Notes under the pieces: generated by a model
Told to the model about the DNA's origin: nothing
Seen by the model: the letters and a program-made list of their open reading frames with translations, nothing else
Databases searched by the model: none
Source of the DNA: Phytohabitans flavus
Lineage (GTDB): Bacteria > Actinomycetota > Actinomycetes > Mycobacteriales > Micromonosporaceae
Length of the DNA: 64,000 bases
Direction of reading: 5' to 3'
Assembly (NCBI RefSeq): GCF_011764545.1
Contig: NZ_AP022870.1
Coordinates: 4,634,001-4,698,000 of the forward strand
In this document: positions 9,688-18,850 of the stretch, one piece after another
Position numbering within the stretch: position 1 is the stretch's first letter
Layout of the letters: each line of letters starts with the position of its first letter
Translations under genes and position numbers: made by a program

Positions 9688-10751
9688 CGTCGAGGAGTCC
9701 CTTGTCGCGACGTTGCGCCGGCGCGCCGAGCACGAGGTCGACATGGTCGCCCTGCTCGACGGCGCGGTCCGCCGGGGGCGGCGCCGGCAGCGCGGGCGGC
9801 GCGTGGCTAAGGCCCTGGGGGCGCCGGGGTGGCCGGCGTGACCACCGTCGCCCTGCTGGCCGGGCCGCTGGCGGTGGGCGACCGCGGGCCGGCGGGCCCG
9901 CCCTATCCGGTACCCCGTGTGGCCGACCCGACGGCCGGTGGCGCCACCGTCCATCCTGGACAGGTCGGCAAGGACCCGACCATCATCCACTTCGGACTCG
10001 ACGAGCTGGACCTGCCGGTGCGCCAGGCCACCTGGGGGTTCGGCCCGACGGCCTGGAGCATATGTACCTGGAGTTCGCCGCGGCCCCCGACCGGGTGAGG
10101 ACCGTGGACCTGCTGCTCGCTCGAGGTACCGTCCCGCTGCCGGAGCGCCAGGGCCTCGACAGCATCTCCGAGAGGCCAGCGCGGGTGGGTGGCCGGCCCG
10201 GCACGCACACCCTCCTCGGTCAGGGAGGCACAGCCACCGTCGATGAGCTGCGCTGGTCGCCGGTCGGCGGCGTCGAGGCGGTGCTCGTCTCGGACGGTGT
10301 CGGGTGGGAGGACACTCTGGCGATCGCCGAGGCCGTCCGCTTCGACCGGGCGACCCGCTGCGCCACCCCGGCGCAGGTGACGGTGCTGCCGGCGGGAGCC
10401 ACCCTGCGCGGCTGCCGGATCGGCCCGGCCCTGAGCGGCAGTGCCACCTTCTCGACGGTCGTACTGACGATCGGCGACGGTACCGCCGAGATCGAGGTAG
10501 TCGCGGGCAACGACCTGGCCCGGGCGGAAAAGTCGTCGCCTACCCCGGAGCCTGTCGATGGCGGGCGCGCCGGCTGGTACCCAGAGTCTTCGATGCTGGT
10601 GATCTACGACCTCGACGGCCTATTCATCCGGATCGTCACGCACCCTGGTTACGGCCGGGCCGAGGCCGAACTCGTCGCGGGTGGTCTGCGCCGGCCGGCC
10701 ACCGCCGATCCGGACCGCCCGGAAACCTGGTCGACGGCGCTGATCGGCTAG
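9677..10751 (+). CDS. Membrane-anchored partner of the ECF sigma factor (two frame breaks)
   Basis: Three consecutive frames make one 358-aa protein if one base is added near 9820-9830 and one near 10033-10040. The parts are a ~45-aa N-terminus (GYDVEESLVATLRRRAEHEV), a single TM segment (VTTVALLAGPLAVG), and a long outer domain with HFGLDELDLPV, LEHMYLEFAAAPDRV, CRIGPALSGSATFS and a C-terminal GLFIRIVTHPG. Overlap with the sigma gene and one TM helix fit an anti-sigma or sigma-linked sensor. No zinc-binding anti-sigma motif (HxxxCxxC) is visible, so that role is inferred from context only. Confidence 0.6.
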
Positions 10752-10788
10752 GTCCGTGGGGGTGCATAGACCCGTCATGATGTACGGC

Positions 10789-12132
10789 ATGGCCGACAGA
10801 TCGCCGACGATTACTGGACTTGTCGAGTCCACCCCGGCGCAGCGCAACCGCTATGTGGACTTCATAAGGGTATTCGCGATCGGCGTCGTGGTCGTCGGGC
10901 ACTGGCTGCTGGCCCTCACCATCCTCAATGGAGACGGCGGGATCTCGCACATGCTCGGGGTTCAGCTGCTCACCTGGGGGCTACAGGTGATGCCACTGTT
11001 CTTCTTCGTCGGCGGGTTCGCGCACGGCCGGACGCTGGCGTCGCTGCACCGCCGCGGCGGTACGTACGGGGAGTTCCTGCGCTCCCGGTCGTCCCGGCTG
11101 CTCCCCCCGATCCTCGTGTTCCTCGTGGTCTGGCTGGTGGCCGCCGCCGTGCTGGAGACCGCCGGCTGGGAAAACGGGCCGATCGAGACCGCGACCGACC
11201 GGGTCACCACTCCACTGTGGTTCATCGGGGTGTACCTGCTGCTCGTGCTCGCCGCACCGGCGATGTACGACTGGCACCGCCGGCACGGTGGCTGGGTGGT
11301 CGTGGTGCTGGCCGTGGCCGCGATCTGCGTCGACCTGGTCAGGTACGGGATGGGCTGGAGCTGGGTCGCCGCGTTCAACCTGTTCCTTGTCTGGGCGGCC
11401 GTCCACCAGCTCGGCTACCTCTGGTCCGACGGGCTGCTCGACCGCCCCGGGCTGCCGGCACTGGCCGCCGCCGGCGGGTTGGGGGTCACCGCGCTGCTGA
11501 CGCTCGGGACCGGCTGGTACCCGGTGCTGATGGTCGGCCTGCCCAGCGAGCCGGTCTCGAACATGGCACCGCCCAACGTCGCGCTGCTCACCCACGGCAT
11601 CGGGCTGATCGGACTCGCGCTGCTGTTCCGCGCGCCGGTGGAGCGGTGGCTGCGGCAGCCGCGCCCGTGGGGAGCCGTCATCCTCGGCAACAGCGTCATC
11701 ATGACCCTGTTCTGCTGGCACCTCACCGCCGTGTACCTCGTGCAGGGCGCGCTGTTGCTGTTCGGCCTCCGGCCACCGCCCGCCGGTACGGCCCGCTGGC
11801 TGGCGTTCCTGCCGCTGTGGGTGCTGCTGTGCGCGGTACCGCTGGTGCTGCTGGTCCGGCTGTTCCGCTACCCGGAGCAGGCCTCCGCCCGTACCAAGGA
11901 CACCCAGCCGGTCGGCCAGCGCCGGCGGCTGGCCGCGGTCGCCGGACTGACGCTGGCCGCCCTCGGCATTTTCGTGGTCTCCCAGGTCGGGCTGGACGGC
12001 ATGCTGTCCGGCCGGACCGAGCAGGTGCTTGTGTTCCACCTGCCGGCCTGGCTCGCCATCCTGGCCATCGGCGCCGGCACGCTGCTGCTCAGGCTCCGCG
12101 CCCCGCGCGAGGCACCGGCCGTCCCCAGCTGA
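10789..12132 (+). CDS. Acyltransferase 3 family membrane protein
   Basis: The N-terminus RYVDFIRVFAIGVVVVGHW carries the Arg and His expected of the acyltransferase-3 (OafA/NodX-like) family. PLFFFVGGF and RSRSSRLLPPILVFL follow, as in that family. About ten TM helices span 447 residues, close to the usual size. Such proteins O-acylate polysaccharides, glycolipids or antibiotics at the inner membrane. ATG 10789 (MADRSP) is preferred; ATGs at 10777 and 10780 are also in frame. It stands alone between the sigma operon and the SGNH hydrolase, so the acceptor is unknown. Confidence 0.8.
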   Translation: MADRSPTITGLVESTPAQRNRYVDFIRVFAIGVVVVGHWLLALTILNGDGGISHMLGVQLLTWGLQVMPLFFFVGGFAHGRTLASLHRRGGTYGEFLRSRSSRLLPPILVFLVVWLVAAAVLETAGWENGPIETATDRVTTPLWFIGVYLLLVLAAPAMYDWHRRHGGWVVVVLAVAAICVDLVRYGMGWSWVAAFNLFLVWAAVHQLGYLWSDGLLDRPGLPALAAAGGLGVTALLTLGTGWYPVLMVGLPSEPVSNMAPPNVALLTHGIGLIGLALLFRAPVERWLRQPRPWGAVILGNSVIMTLFCWHLTAVYLVQGALLLFGLRPPPAGTARWLAFLPLWVLLCAVPLVLLVRLFRYPEQASARTKDTQPVGQRRRLAAVAGLTLAALGIFVVSQVGLDGMLSGRTEQVLVFHLPAWLAILAIGAGTLLLRLRAPREAPAVPS

Positions 12133-12273
12133 GACGAGCGGTCGGAAACCCGACACTCTCGGGACAGATCATGGACGGCGCCGGAGGCCCGCCGCGAGGA
12201 CCATGGCCGGCACAGCAGCCGCGGTCGGCGCGGCCCTCACGCGCGGCTTGATGATGAAAGGGCCGGCTGGACG

Positions 12274-13854
12274 ATGACAACCGCCATAACCGACGTCGAA
12301 CGCGACCCGGATACGCCTGACGACGTCGAGATATCCGCGACGCCTCGCGAGCCGCAGTGGGACCCCACGGTCGGCGTACCGGTGCGCCTCGAGCCCGTGG
12401 GTGAGCCGCCCCACCGGCTCGTCACCATCGGCGACTCGCTGACGCACGGGGTGCAGAGCGGCGCCGTTTTCAACACCGACCTGTCGTACCCGGCGATCGT
12501 CGCGCATGAGCTGGGCTGGTCCGGTTTCCGCTTCCCCACCTACAACGGGTTCGGCGGGCTCCCGCTCAACATCGAGCTTCTGCTGCGGGACCTGGAGCAC
12601 CGGTACGGCGACCAGCTCGACTGGTGGGAGGTACCGCTGGCGGTCTTCCGGGCCCGGCAGTTCCTGGACGACGTCGACACGTACTGGGAGAACGGTCCCG
12701 GCTCGCAGCCCGTGGCGCAGCAGGGGATCGCACACAATCTGTCCGTGTTCGGCTGGGATCTGAACGACGCCCTGACCAAGACCGCGGCCACCTGCGCCCG
12801 CGGCCTCACCGGCGAGCGGGACGCGTTCCTGATGCCGCTGGTCAGCCGCAGCGGCGACCGCGCCGCCCTTCGGGTCTACCCGAGCGCATCGGACTGCGCG
12901 GACATGACCCTCTTCGACGCCGCCGCGCGACTCGGCGAGCAGAACGACGAGGGCCGGGCCGACAACGGCATCGAGACGCTCGTCATCTTCCTCGGCGCCA
13001 ACAACGCGCTGGGCGCGGTCACCGGGCTGAACGTCGCGTGGAGCAAAGACGGCTTCGACGACCCCGTGCGCAAGAGGGACTTCAACGTCTGGCGGCCAAC
13101 GCATTTCGCGACCGAGCTGGGCAGGGTCGCCGGCAAGGTGCGGGGCATCGCGGCACGGCACGTCATCTGGTGCACCGTGCCGCACGTGACGATCGCCCCG
13201 ATCAGCCGGGGCGTGGGCGCCAAGGTCCACCCCGGCTCGCGGTACTTCCCGTACTACACCCGGCCCTGGATCGGGGACCGCGACTTCAACGCGCGCCAGG
13301 ACCCCAAAATCACCGCCGCCCAGGCGCTGGCGATCGACTCCGCCATCGACCAGTACAACCAGGAGATCGTCCGGACCGTCCAGGCCGCGCGCCAGGAGGG
13401 GAAGGACTGGTACGTCCTCGACCTCGCGGGCGTGCTGGACCGCCTCGCCGCCCGGCGGTACCTCAACGATCCGCTGGCCCGCCCGGCGTGGTGGGATCCC
13501 TACCCGCTGCCGCCGGAGCTGCGCGCGCTGACGCCCGAGCCGGACACGCGCTTTCTGACCAGCAGCGGCCAGGGGCGGGCCACCGGCGGCCTGTTCTCTC
13601 TGGACGGCATGCACCCGACCACCGTCGGGTACGGCGTCATCGCGCAAGAGCTGATCAACGTCATGCGCCTGGCCGGTGTGGTGTTCAAGCGCGCCGACGG
13701 CACCTCGCGACCGGACCCGGTGCTTGTCGACTTCCGGCGGCTCATCCGGCGCGACACGCTGATCAACCAACCGCCCGGCAATGTGACCTCGACGCTCGAC
13801 CTCATCCGCTGGGCCGACGAGACGCTGGACCTGTTCCGCCGAGTCCTCGTCTGA
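12274..13854 (+). CDS. SGNH/GDSL-type hydrolase
   Basis: Block I TIGDSLTHG (Ser near residue 55), block III FLGANNAL and block V DGMHPTTVGYGVIA (Asp and His near residue 448) define a GDSL/SGNH hydrolase. The gaps between the blocks are long, giving 526 aa against the common 200-300. There is no signal peptide, so it is probably cytosolic. It would hydrolyse an ester or carbohydrate ester; the substrate is unknown. The ATG is preceded by AAAGGGCCGG. Confidence 0.8.
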   Translation: MTTAITDVERDPDTPDDVEISATPREPQWDPTVGVPVRLEPVGEPPHRLVTIGDSLTHGVQSGAVFNTDLSYPAIVAHELGWSGFRFPTYNGFGGLPLNIELLLRDLEHRYGDQLDWWEVPLAVFRARQFLDDVDTYWENGPGSQPVAQQGIAHNLSVFGWDLNDALTKTAATCARGLTGERDAFLMPLVSRSGDRAALRVYPSASDCADMTLFDAAARLGEQNDEGRADNGIETLVIFLGANNALGAVTGLNVAWSKDGFDDPVRKRDFNVWRPTHFATELGRVAGKVRGIAARHVIWCTVPHVTIAPISRGVGAKVHPGSRYFPYYTRPWIGDRDFNARQDPKITAAQALAIDSAIDQYNQEIVRTVQAARQEGKDWYVLDLAGVLDRLAARRYLNDPLARPAWWDPYPLPPELRALTPEPDTRFLTSSGQGRATGGLFSLDGMHPTTVGYGVIAQELINVMRLAGVVFKRADGTSRPDPVLVDFRRLIRRDTLINQPPGNVTSTLDLIRWADETLDLFRRVLV

Positions 13855-13920
13855 GCCCTGGTTGCCGCTTTGGGTGTGCGAGATCACTGCGCTCCGCCGG
13901 CCCGCTGGCGAGAATGAATC

Positions 13921-15182
13921 ATGCTGGTCGAGCTCGCCTATGGCAGTAACGGACTGGTGGTCGACCTGCCCGACGGACGCACCACGGTCATCACCCCACA
14001 CCCCGGCCGGCCGCCGCCGACGAGCGGGCTGAGCTGCGCCGGGCGCTGCGGGATCCGGTCGCCGGGCCACCGCTGCGGGAGCGGGTCAGGCGCGGCCAGA
14101 CGGTGGCGATTTCGGCGTGCGACGGCACCCGGCCGCAGCCGCGGCACCTGATGATTCCGGCCGTCATCGAGGAGCTCGACGGGATAGTCGACCTCGACGA
14201 CATCGTCATTCTCGTGGCGACCGGCACCCACCGCGGCAACACCGACGCGGAGCTGCGCGCAATGTTTGGCGACGAGGTCGTCGACGGCGTCCGCATCGTC
14301 AATCACGACGCGCGGGACGGGTCGACGCTGCGGTGGGTGGGCCGGCTCGGCAAGGACGTACCGGTGTGGCTCAACCGCGAGTGGCTCGACGCCGACGTGC
14401 GAATCACCACCGGCTTCGTGGAGCCGCATTTCTTCGCCGGTTTCTCCGGTGGGCCGAAGCTCGTCGCGCCGGGGCTCGCGGCGCTGGAGACGGTGCTCAC
14501 GCTGCACGACGCGAGCCGCATCGGCGATCCGCGGGCCACGTGGGGCAGCACTGTCGGCAACCCGGTGCACGACGACGTGCGGGCGATCGCGGCCGGCACC
14601 GGCGTCGACTTCGCCTTCGACGTGGTGCTCAACCGCGAGCAGCGGGTGGTGTCGGCGTTCGGCGGCGACCTGCTCGCGATGCACGCGGCGGCCATCGAGA
14701 CGGCACGCGCCGCGGCGATGCGCCCGGTGCCCGCGCCGTTCGACATCGTGGTGACCACCAACGCGGGCTACCCGCTGGACCAGAATCTCTACCAGGCTGT
14801 GAAAGGCATGTCCGCGGCGCACCAGGTGGTACGCCCGGGTGGCACCATCATCTGCGCCGCCGAGTGCCGCGACGGCTTTCCCGACCACGGCTCCTACCGC
14901 GAGGTACTGTCCTCATCGGAGAGTCCGCGCGCGCTGCTCGACGCGATCGCCGCGCGGCCGGTCACCGTACCGGACCAGTGGCAGGTCCAGATCCAGGCAC
15001 GCATCCAGAGCACGGCGCGGGTCGTGATGCACACCGGGTACCTGACAGACGCGGAGCTGGCCACCGCCCATCTCGAACAAACCAAGGACATCGCCGCCGC
15101 GGTCTCCGCCCACGGCACGGACGCGACCATCTGCGTCCTGCCCGAAGGCCCACAGACAATCCCCTACGTCTCCGCCACCTAG
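13921..15182 (+). CDS. LarA-like nickel-pincer racemase/epimerase (one frame break)
   Basis: The first ~30 codons (ATG 13921, MLVELAYGSNGL, VDLPDGRTTVI) and the second frame (VAISACDGTRPQP, ILVATGTHRGNT, FVEPHFFAGFSGGPKL) are the N-terminal part of a LarA-family protein. One base added near 14011-14020 joins them into 420 aa, the family's normal length. LarA enzymes racemise or epimerise alpha-hydroxyacids using a pyridinium pincer Ni cofactor made by LarBCE. The conserved FxEPHFFAGFSGG-type segment is intact. No larBCE genes are in the window, so cofactor supply must come from elsewhere. The substrate need not be lactate. Confidence 0.8.
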
Positions 15183-15191
15183 AGCGTCCGT

Positions 15192-15297
15192 CCACAATGG
15201 TGGCCGCAGGCTCAATGCCTGACGAAGATTTGAGCTACCGCGACGTCCGCCGTGGTCCAGGCCGTCGCTCCCGCGGCCTCGCCCTCCGCGGTTGGCA
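15192..15297 (+). repeat. Intergenic repeat family, copy 1 (left outer arm)
   Basis: The core from 15231 (GAGCTACCGCGACGTCCGCC) to CCCTCCGCG near 15290 is shared with copy 2 (inverted, 15838-15937) and with copy 3 at 18725-18790. Copies 1 and 2 also share the flank GGTGGCCGCAGG. No coding frame is conserved between copies. Confidence 0.7.
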
Positions 15298-15464
15298 ACC
15301 ACCACGATCGCTGGCCTGCGTCGATCCCGACGCGCTGATCAAGGGAAACCAGGCTTGCGCGGTCGTCGCGGGCCGGTGTCGCCCGGTTCTGGGGCCTGGG
15401 CATGCGGACAAACCAGCGAAAGCACCCGACCCAGGCACCACTGTGGACAAGTCCAAGAGATCTC

Positions 15465-15500
15465 GTCGACTTTCTGCTGCCCTGGCAGCAGAAAGTCGAC
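15465..15500. repeat. Perfect 17-bp hairpin inside the fold-back element
   Basis: GTCGACTTTCTGCTGCC at 15465-15481 is followed after two bases by its exact reverse complement at 15484-15500. Pairing continues outward with mismatches through AGATCT on both sides (15455-15510). It is too far from any stop codon to be a simple terminator: the LarA-like gene ends about 280 bp upstream. Confidence 0.75.
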
Positions 15501-15559
15501 TAGATCTCTCTTTCCGGGCTAGGGCCGGGCCGCTCTGGGGCCGGAGGCCCAGAGCCGCC

Positions 15560-15692
15560 TTGACGGGATCGAACCTCCGCGCAAAGACGCCGATCAGTGG
15601 CCGATGGCCACGAATTTTCCTTGATCGGCACCAACAGCGCCGATCAAGAAGACGCGCGAGCCGCTCTTTGCGCGGAGGTTCGATCCCGTCAA
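15560..15692. repeat. Perfect 28-bp inverted repeat with internal hairpin
   Basis: Positions 15560-15587 and 15665-15692 are exact reverse complements, and a further CCCAGAGC pairs just outside. Between them lies a smaller stem (TTGATCGGC / GCCGATCAA). The right arm contains GGTTCGATCCC, which resembles a tRNA T-arm, but no tRNA fold can be completed. Confidence 0.8.
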
Positions 15693-15837
15693 AGTCGCTC
15701 TGGGATCGGAGCACGCCAGCGATCGTGGTAGTTAGCTGTTGCTATAGGCACAGTCAAGTACCACGATCTGCCGGATAGGGCTGGCGAAGCGGCCATCAAG
15801 GAACCGGGCTCTCCGCCGGCGATGCCGGCCGGGGTTG

Positions 15838-15937
15838 TGTATCGCGGAGGGTGAGGCCGCGGGAGCAGCGGTCTGGACCACGGCGGACATCGCGGTAGCT
15901 CAAATCCTGATCCTGCGGCCACCAATGTGGACACAGC
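15838..15937 (-). repeat. Intergenic repeat family, copy 2 (right outer arm)
   Basis: Read on the minus strand it repeats copy 1: GGTGGCCGCAGG, then GAGCTACCGCGATGTCCGCC, GTGGTCCAGACCGC and CTCACCCTCCGCG. It closes the fold-back element about 50 bp before the 122-aa gene's stop. Confidence 0.7.
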
Positions 15938-15989
15938 CGTGCCCGGCCCGTGTTCGAAGCCCCAAGGAACACAGGCCGGGGACGGCGGG

Positions 15990-16358
15990 TCAGTGCATCG
16001 AGGTGGGTACCGCGCCGGGTACGCCTACCTCTTCGAGGTTTTCCATGTCCTTCAGCTGGGCCAGCGCGGTCAGCGCGAGGTTGACGTCACCCTCGCCGAC
16101 CGCGTCGTGCGCCGTCCACAGCAGTGCCAGCGCGTGGTCGGCGCCGGGCCGACCGGCCCGGACCGCCATGTGCACCAGGCTCCACAGCGCGTCGATCTCG
16201 GTCTCCCGGTACGCGAGCTGGTCGAGGCCGGACGAGACCGCGACCTTGCGCATCACCAGGTCCACGGTCTCCGCGTCGAGGCGTTCGACCGAGACGATGT
16301 ACCACGGGTTGGTGACCTGGAAGTCCGGGTGGTCGTGTGCGTCGTCCACTGTGGTCAC
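15990..16358 (-). CDS. 122-aa protein coupled to Rieske oxygenase 1
   Basis: The GTG start overlaps the oxygenase stop by 4 bp (GTGA), so translation is coupled and roughly equal amounts are expected. The protein is acidic, helical and has no TM segment: FQVTNPWYIVSVERLDAE near the start, VHMAVRAGRPGADHALALLW in the middle and ALAQLKDMENLEEVGVPGA at the end. I do not recognise a family; it is not a beta subunit of the ring-hydroxylating SnoaL-like type. It may be an accessory or regulatory subunit. Rieske oxygenase 2 has no equivalent. Confidence 0.65.
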   Translation of the reverse strand: MTTVDDAHDHPDFQVTNPWYIVSVERLDAETVDLVMRKVAVSSGLDQLAYRETEIDALWSLVHMAVRAGRPGADHALALLWTAHDAVGEGDVNLALTALAQLKDMENLEEVGVPGAVPTSMH

Positions 16359-17671
16359 TCCTGACGGGCGCCGGCCGAGCTCAGCAGCAGGTAGTCGGCG
16401 TGCTCGGCGAGCAGCTGCTCGAAGTCGGCGTGCTGGGAGATGATGTCCATGCCGCGCACGTGGAACGCCTCGCTGTTGTGCGGCAGCGCGGGCTCGACGC
16501 CGTTGCGCAGGTCACGGATCATGCGCAGCAGCGCCCGCCGCATCGCCACGATCGCGATGTCGCTGACCCCCAGGTGCTCCTCGGAGCGGTCCAGGATCGG
16601 GCCCATCGACTCGGTGACGCAGCGGTCCTCGGCGCCCGTACCGCCGCCGACGCCGACAAACTTGGACGTCTGCTTCGACCGGTCGAGCAGGAAGTCGTTG
16701 TCCAAGTTGGACGCCTCGCGGGTGTGGTCGATGACGTGCCCGGTGTTGAGCTTGAAGGGCACGACCGGAGCGGACGCCTTCTTGCGGCGGTAGTCGCTCT
16801 GGCTGTTCGACCCGAGCGCGCCCTCACGGCTCCACATCACGCTGAACGGCATGTGGTTGTAGTCGTCGATCGGCACGTTGATCTTCGCGTGGCCGTACTT
16901 CTCCGTGGTGGGCAGCTGCGACGCCGAGGGTGCGACCCACGGCGTGAGGCGCCAGTAGTACGAGCCGTCCTCAAGCGTGCGACGGCCGCCGTACAGGAAG
17001 CCGTACGGGGTCTGCTTCACGGTCAGCTTCGGCGACTTGTCCTGGATGACGTACTGCCGGTAGTTCTCGTGGAACTGGGGCGGCTGCGGCCCCTTCTCCG
17101 GGTCGAAGTAGAGGTGCAGGTACGACACGTGCGCGGTGTCCACGTCACCCTCCAGCCCCTGGAGGTAGTTGCACTCGTTGAGCATCGAGGTGTTGACCCG
17201 GTGGGTGTCCGGCAGGTCCATCCACTCGTACGCCGGCAGCGGCGGCATCTGCTCGCGCGGCCCCAGGTACGCCCAGATGAAGCCGCCCTTGTCCACGGCC
17301 GGGTACCCGATCGCCTTGAGCTTTTCCTTGTAGTTGCTCGCCGGCGGCTCGGTCGGCATGTCGATGCACTGCCCCGACACGTCGAACTTCCAGCCGTGGT
17401 AGGCGCAGCGCAGCCCACCCTCCTCGTTGCGCCCCCAGAAGAGGTTGGCGCGCCGGTGCGGGCAGAACGCCTGGAGCACGCCCACGTCCCCGTTGGTGTC
17501 CCGGAAGACGATCAGGTTCTCCCCCAGCACGCGCACCCGCAGCTGCGGGCCGTCCGGGCCACCCAGGCGGGCCGAGGTGGTGACCGGATGCCAGAACCTC
17601 CGGAACAACTCACCCGCGGGCGTGCCCGGCCCGACCCGCGTCAACAACTCGTTGTCCTCCCGCGACAGCAT
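16355..17671 (-). CDS. Rieske non-haem iron oxygenase 1, phthalate 4,5-dioxygenase type
   Basis: The Rieske centre ligands are C70-P-H72 and C89-A-Y-H92. The mononuclear iron site is D178-x2-H181-x4-H186 (GDVDTAHVSYLH). The opening LTRVGPGTPAGELFRRFWHP is typical of phthalate/vanillate-like class IA oxygenases of ~440 aa. It would hydroxylate or O-demethylate an aromatic acid, taking electrons from a reductase such as that at 24743-25753. It lies 18 bp downstream of a double operator (17689-17722) and is divergent from the hydrolase. It is nearly identical to oxygenase 2 over the first ~120 residues and then diverges around the substrate pocket. Confidence 0.9.
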   Translation of the reverse strand: MLSREDNELLTRVGPGTPAGELFRRFWHPVTTSARLGGPDGPQLRVRVLGENLIVFRDTNGDVGVLQAFCPHRRANLFWGRNEEGGLRCAYHGWKFDVSGQCIDMPTEPPASNYKEKLKAIGYPAVDKGGFIWAYLGPREQMPPLPAYEWMDLPDTHRVNTSMLNECNYLQGLEGDVDTAHVSYLHLYFDPEKGPQPPQFHENYRQYVIQDKSPKLTVKQTPYGFLYGGRRTLEDGSYYWRLTPWVAPSASQLPTTEKYGHAKINVPIDDYNHMPFSVMWSREGALGSNSQSDYRRKKASAPVVPFKLNTGHVIDHTREASNLDNDFLLDRSKQTSKFVGVGGGTGAEDRCVTESMGPILDRSEEHLGVSDIAIVAMRRALLRMIRDLRNGVEPALPHNSEAFHVRGMDIISQHADFEQLLAEHADYLLLSSAGARQE

Positions 17672-17688
17672 CCCGTCTACCCTCCGCA

Positions 17689-17722
17689 GTCCGCATCACG
17701 AACACATCTTCGCTAACCGAAC
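17689..17722. promoter_or_regulatory. Double IclR-type operator, Rieske 1 / hydrolase divergent promoter
   Basis: Box a GTCCGCATCACGAAC (17689-17703) and box b CTTCGCTAACCGAAC (17708-17722) start 19 bp apart. They lie between the divergent Rieske 1 gene (start 17671) and the hydrolase gene (start 17854). Consensus over the window: GTYCG-N5-CGRAC. Confidence 0.75.
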
Positions 17723-17853
17723 ATAGTCACCGCCGCCCTTGACAGTCAATGGGACCAGTGGCCCAGAAAGCTTGACCCACTCTTATCACAGCCATACGTT
17801 CGTGGAGCGAATGAGAGTCCGCCTGGCGGACAACGCCTACAAAGGAGGCACAC

Positions 17854-18705
17854 GTGTCACTCTGGTCGCTTCTCAGCACGCGGCCGTTGTCGGTACGGTT
17901 CGTCGACGCGGACGGCTGGCGCACGCGCGTGGTGGACACCGAGGCCGGTACGGCAGGCGAGGCCGTCGTCCTGCTGCACGGCACGTCGGGGCACCTCGAG
18001 TCGTTCGCCCGCAACATCGGCCCGCTCGCCGAACGCCACCGGGTCGTCGCCTACGACCTGCCCGGCCACGGCTACACGACGCTCGCCACCGAGCCGGTCG
18101 AGATCGCCGACTACGTACGCCACCTGCTCGCCCTGCTCGACAGCATCGGCGTGCAGCGGGCGCACCTTGTCGCCGAGTCGATCGGCGCGTGGATCGCGAT
18201 CCGGTTCGCCATCGCGTATCCCGACCGGGTCGGCCGGCTCGTGCTGAGCATGCCCGGCGGCCTCGACACGCCCCACGACGTGATGGAGCGGATCCGGGTA
18301 CGCATGCAGGCCACCGCGGACGACCCCACGACCGAGCGGGTCCGGGCGCGCGTGGAGTTCATGCTCGCCGAGCCGGACGCGCTCGCGGCCGAGCTCGTCG
18401 AGGTACGCCAGGAGATGTACCGCCAGCCGGGCTTCCCCGAGTCGATGCGCAACTTCCTCTGCCTGCACGACCCCGACCTGCGCGAACGCAACCTGCTCAC
18501 CCCCGACGACCTCGCCGCGGTCAAGGCGCCCACGCTGGTCGTCTGGACCACCGGCACCCGAGTCGGCGCACCGGAGAAGGGCGAGGCGCTCGCGAAGGGC
18601 ATCGCCGGGGCCCGCTTCGAGCTGCTCGACGGCGCCGAGCACTGGCCGCAGTGGGACCGCGCCGACCGCTTCAACGAACTCACCGGCGAGTTCCTGAGCG
18701 CCTAG
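17854..18705 (+). CDS. Alpha/beta hydrolase, possible ring-cleavage-product hydrolase
   Basis: VVLLHGTSGHLESFARNI carries the oxyanion HG motif. The nucleophile elbow is VAESIGAW (Ser in AESIG, a GxSxG variant) and the catalytic His is in GAEHWPQWD. At 283 aa it fits the C-C bond hydrolase and esterase families. AAAGGAGG at 17840-17847 sits 6 bp before the GTG start. It shares the operator region with Rieske 1, so it probably acts in the same pathway, either on a meta-cleavage product or on an ester form of the substrate. Confidence 0.8.
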   Translation: MSLWSLLSTRPLSVRFVDADGWRTRVVDTEAGTAGEAVVLLHGTSGHLESFARNIGPLAERHRVVAYDLPGHGYTTLATEPVEIADYVRHLLALLDSIGVQRAHLVAESIGAWIAIRFAIAYPDRVGRLVLSMPGGLDTPHDVMERIRVRMQATADDPTTERVRARVEFMLAEPDALAAELVEVRQEMYRQPGFPESMRNFLCLHDPDLRERNLLTPDDLAAVKAPTLVVWTTGTRVGAPEKGEALAKGIAGARFELLDGAEHWPQWDRADRFNELTGEFLSA

Positions 18706-18724
18706 AGAATCCAAAAACCCAAGG

Positions 18725-18790
18725 AGATCTGGGCTACCGCGGCGTCCGCGGTGGTCCAGACCGCCGCTCCCGCGGCCGCACCCTCCGCGT
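18725..18790 (+). repeat. Intergenic repeat family, copy 3
   Basis: GGGCTACCGCGGCGTCCGCG followed by GTGGTCCAGACCGC, CGCTCCCGCGGCC and CACCCTCCGCG matches copies 1 and 2 near 15.2 and 15.9 kb. It begins about 20 bp after the hydrolase stop, just as copy 1 lies after the LarA-like gene. Confidence 0.7.
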
Positions 18791-18850
18791 CGCACAACCA
18801 AACCCCGCCCGTACACGGCCCGCGCGGACGGCCCGGCCGAGGCCCCGCGG

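Larger units (their letters stand above)
15190..15940. repeat. Nested fold-back (inverted-repeat) element in an 800-bp gene-free region
   Basis: No credible gene lies between 15183 and 15989. The stretch is instead a set of nested inverted repeats. The outer arms are 15192-15297 and 15838-15937 (about 100 bp, imperfect). Inside are ACCACGATCGCTGGC at 15301-15315 against 15715-15729 (15 bp perfect), a 28-bp perfect pair at 15560-15587 / 15665-15692, a 17-bp perfect pair with a 2-nt centre at 15465-15500, and TTGATCGGC/GCCGATCAA inside 15622-15647. It could be a MITE-like element, a decayed foldback transposon or a structured RNA. Confidence 0.75.

Noticed and set aside
15560..15692. tRNA-like GGTTCGATCCC in the fold-back element
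   Set aside because: It resembles a T-arm only; no acceptor stem, anticodon loop or D-arm can be built, and the motif is explained by the 28-bp inverted repeat.
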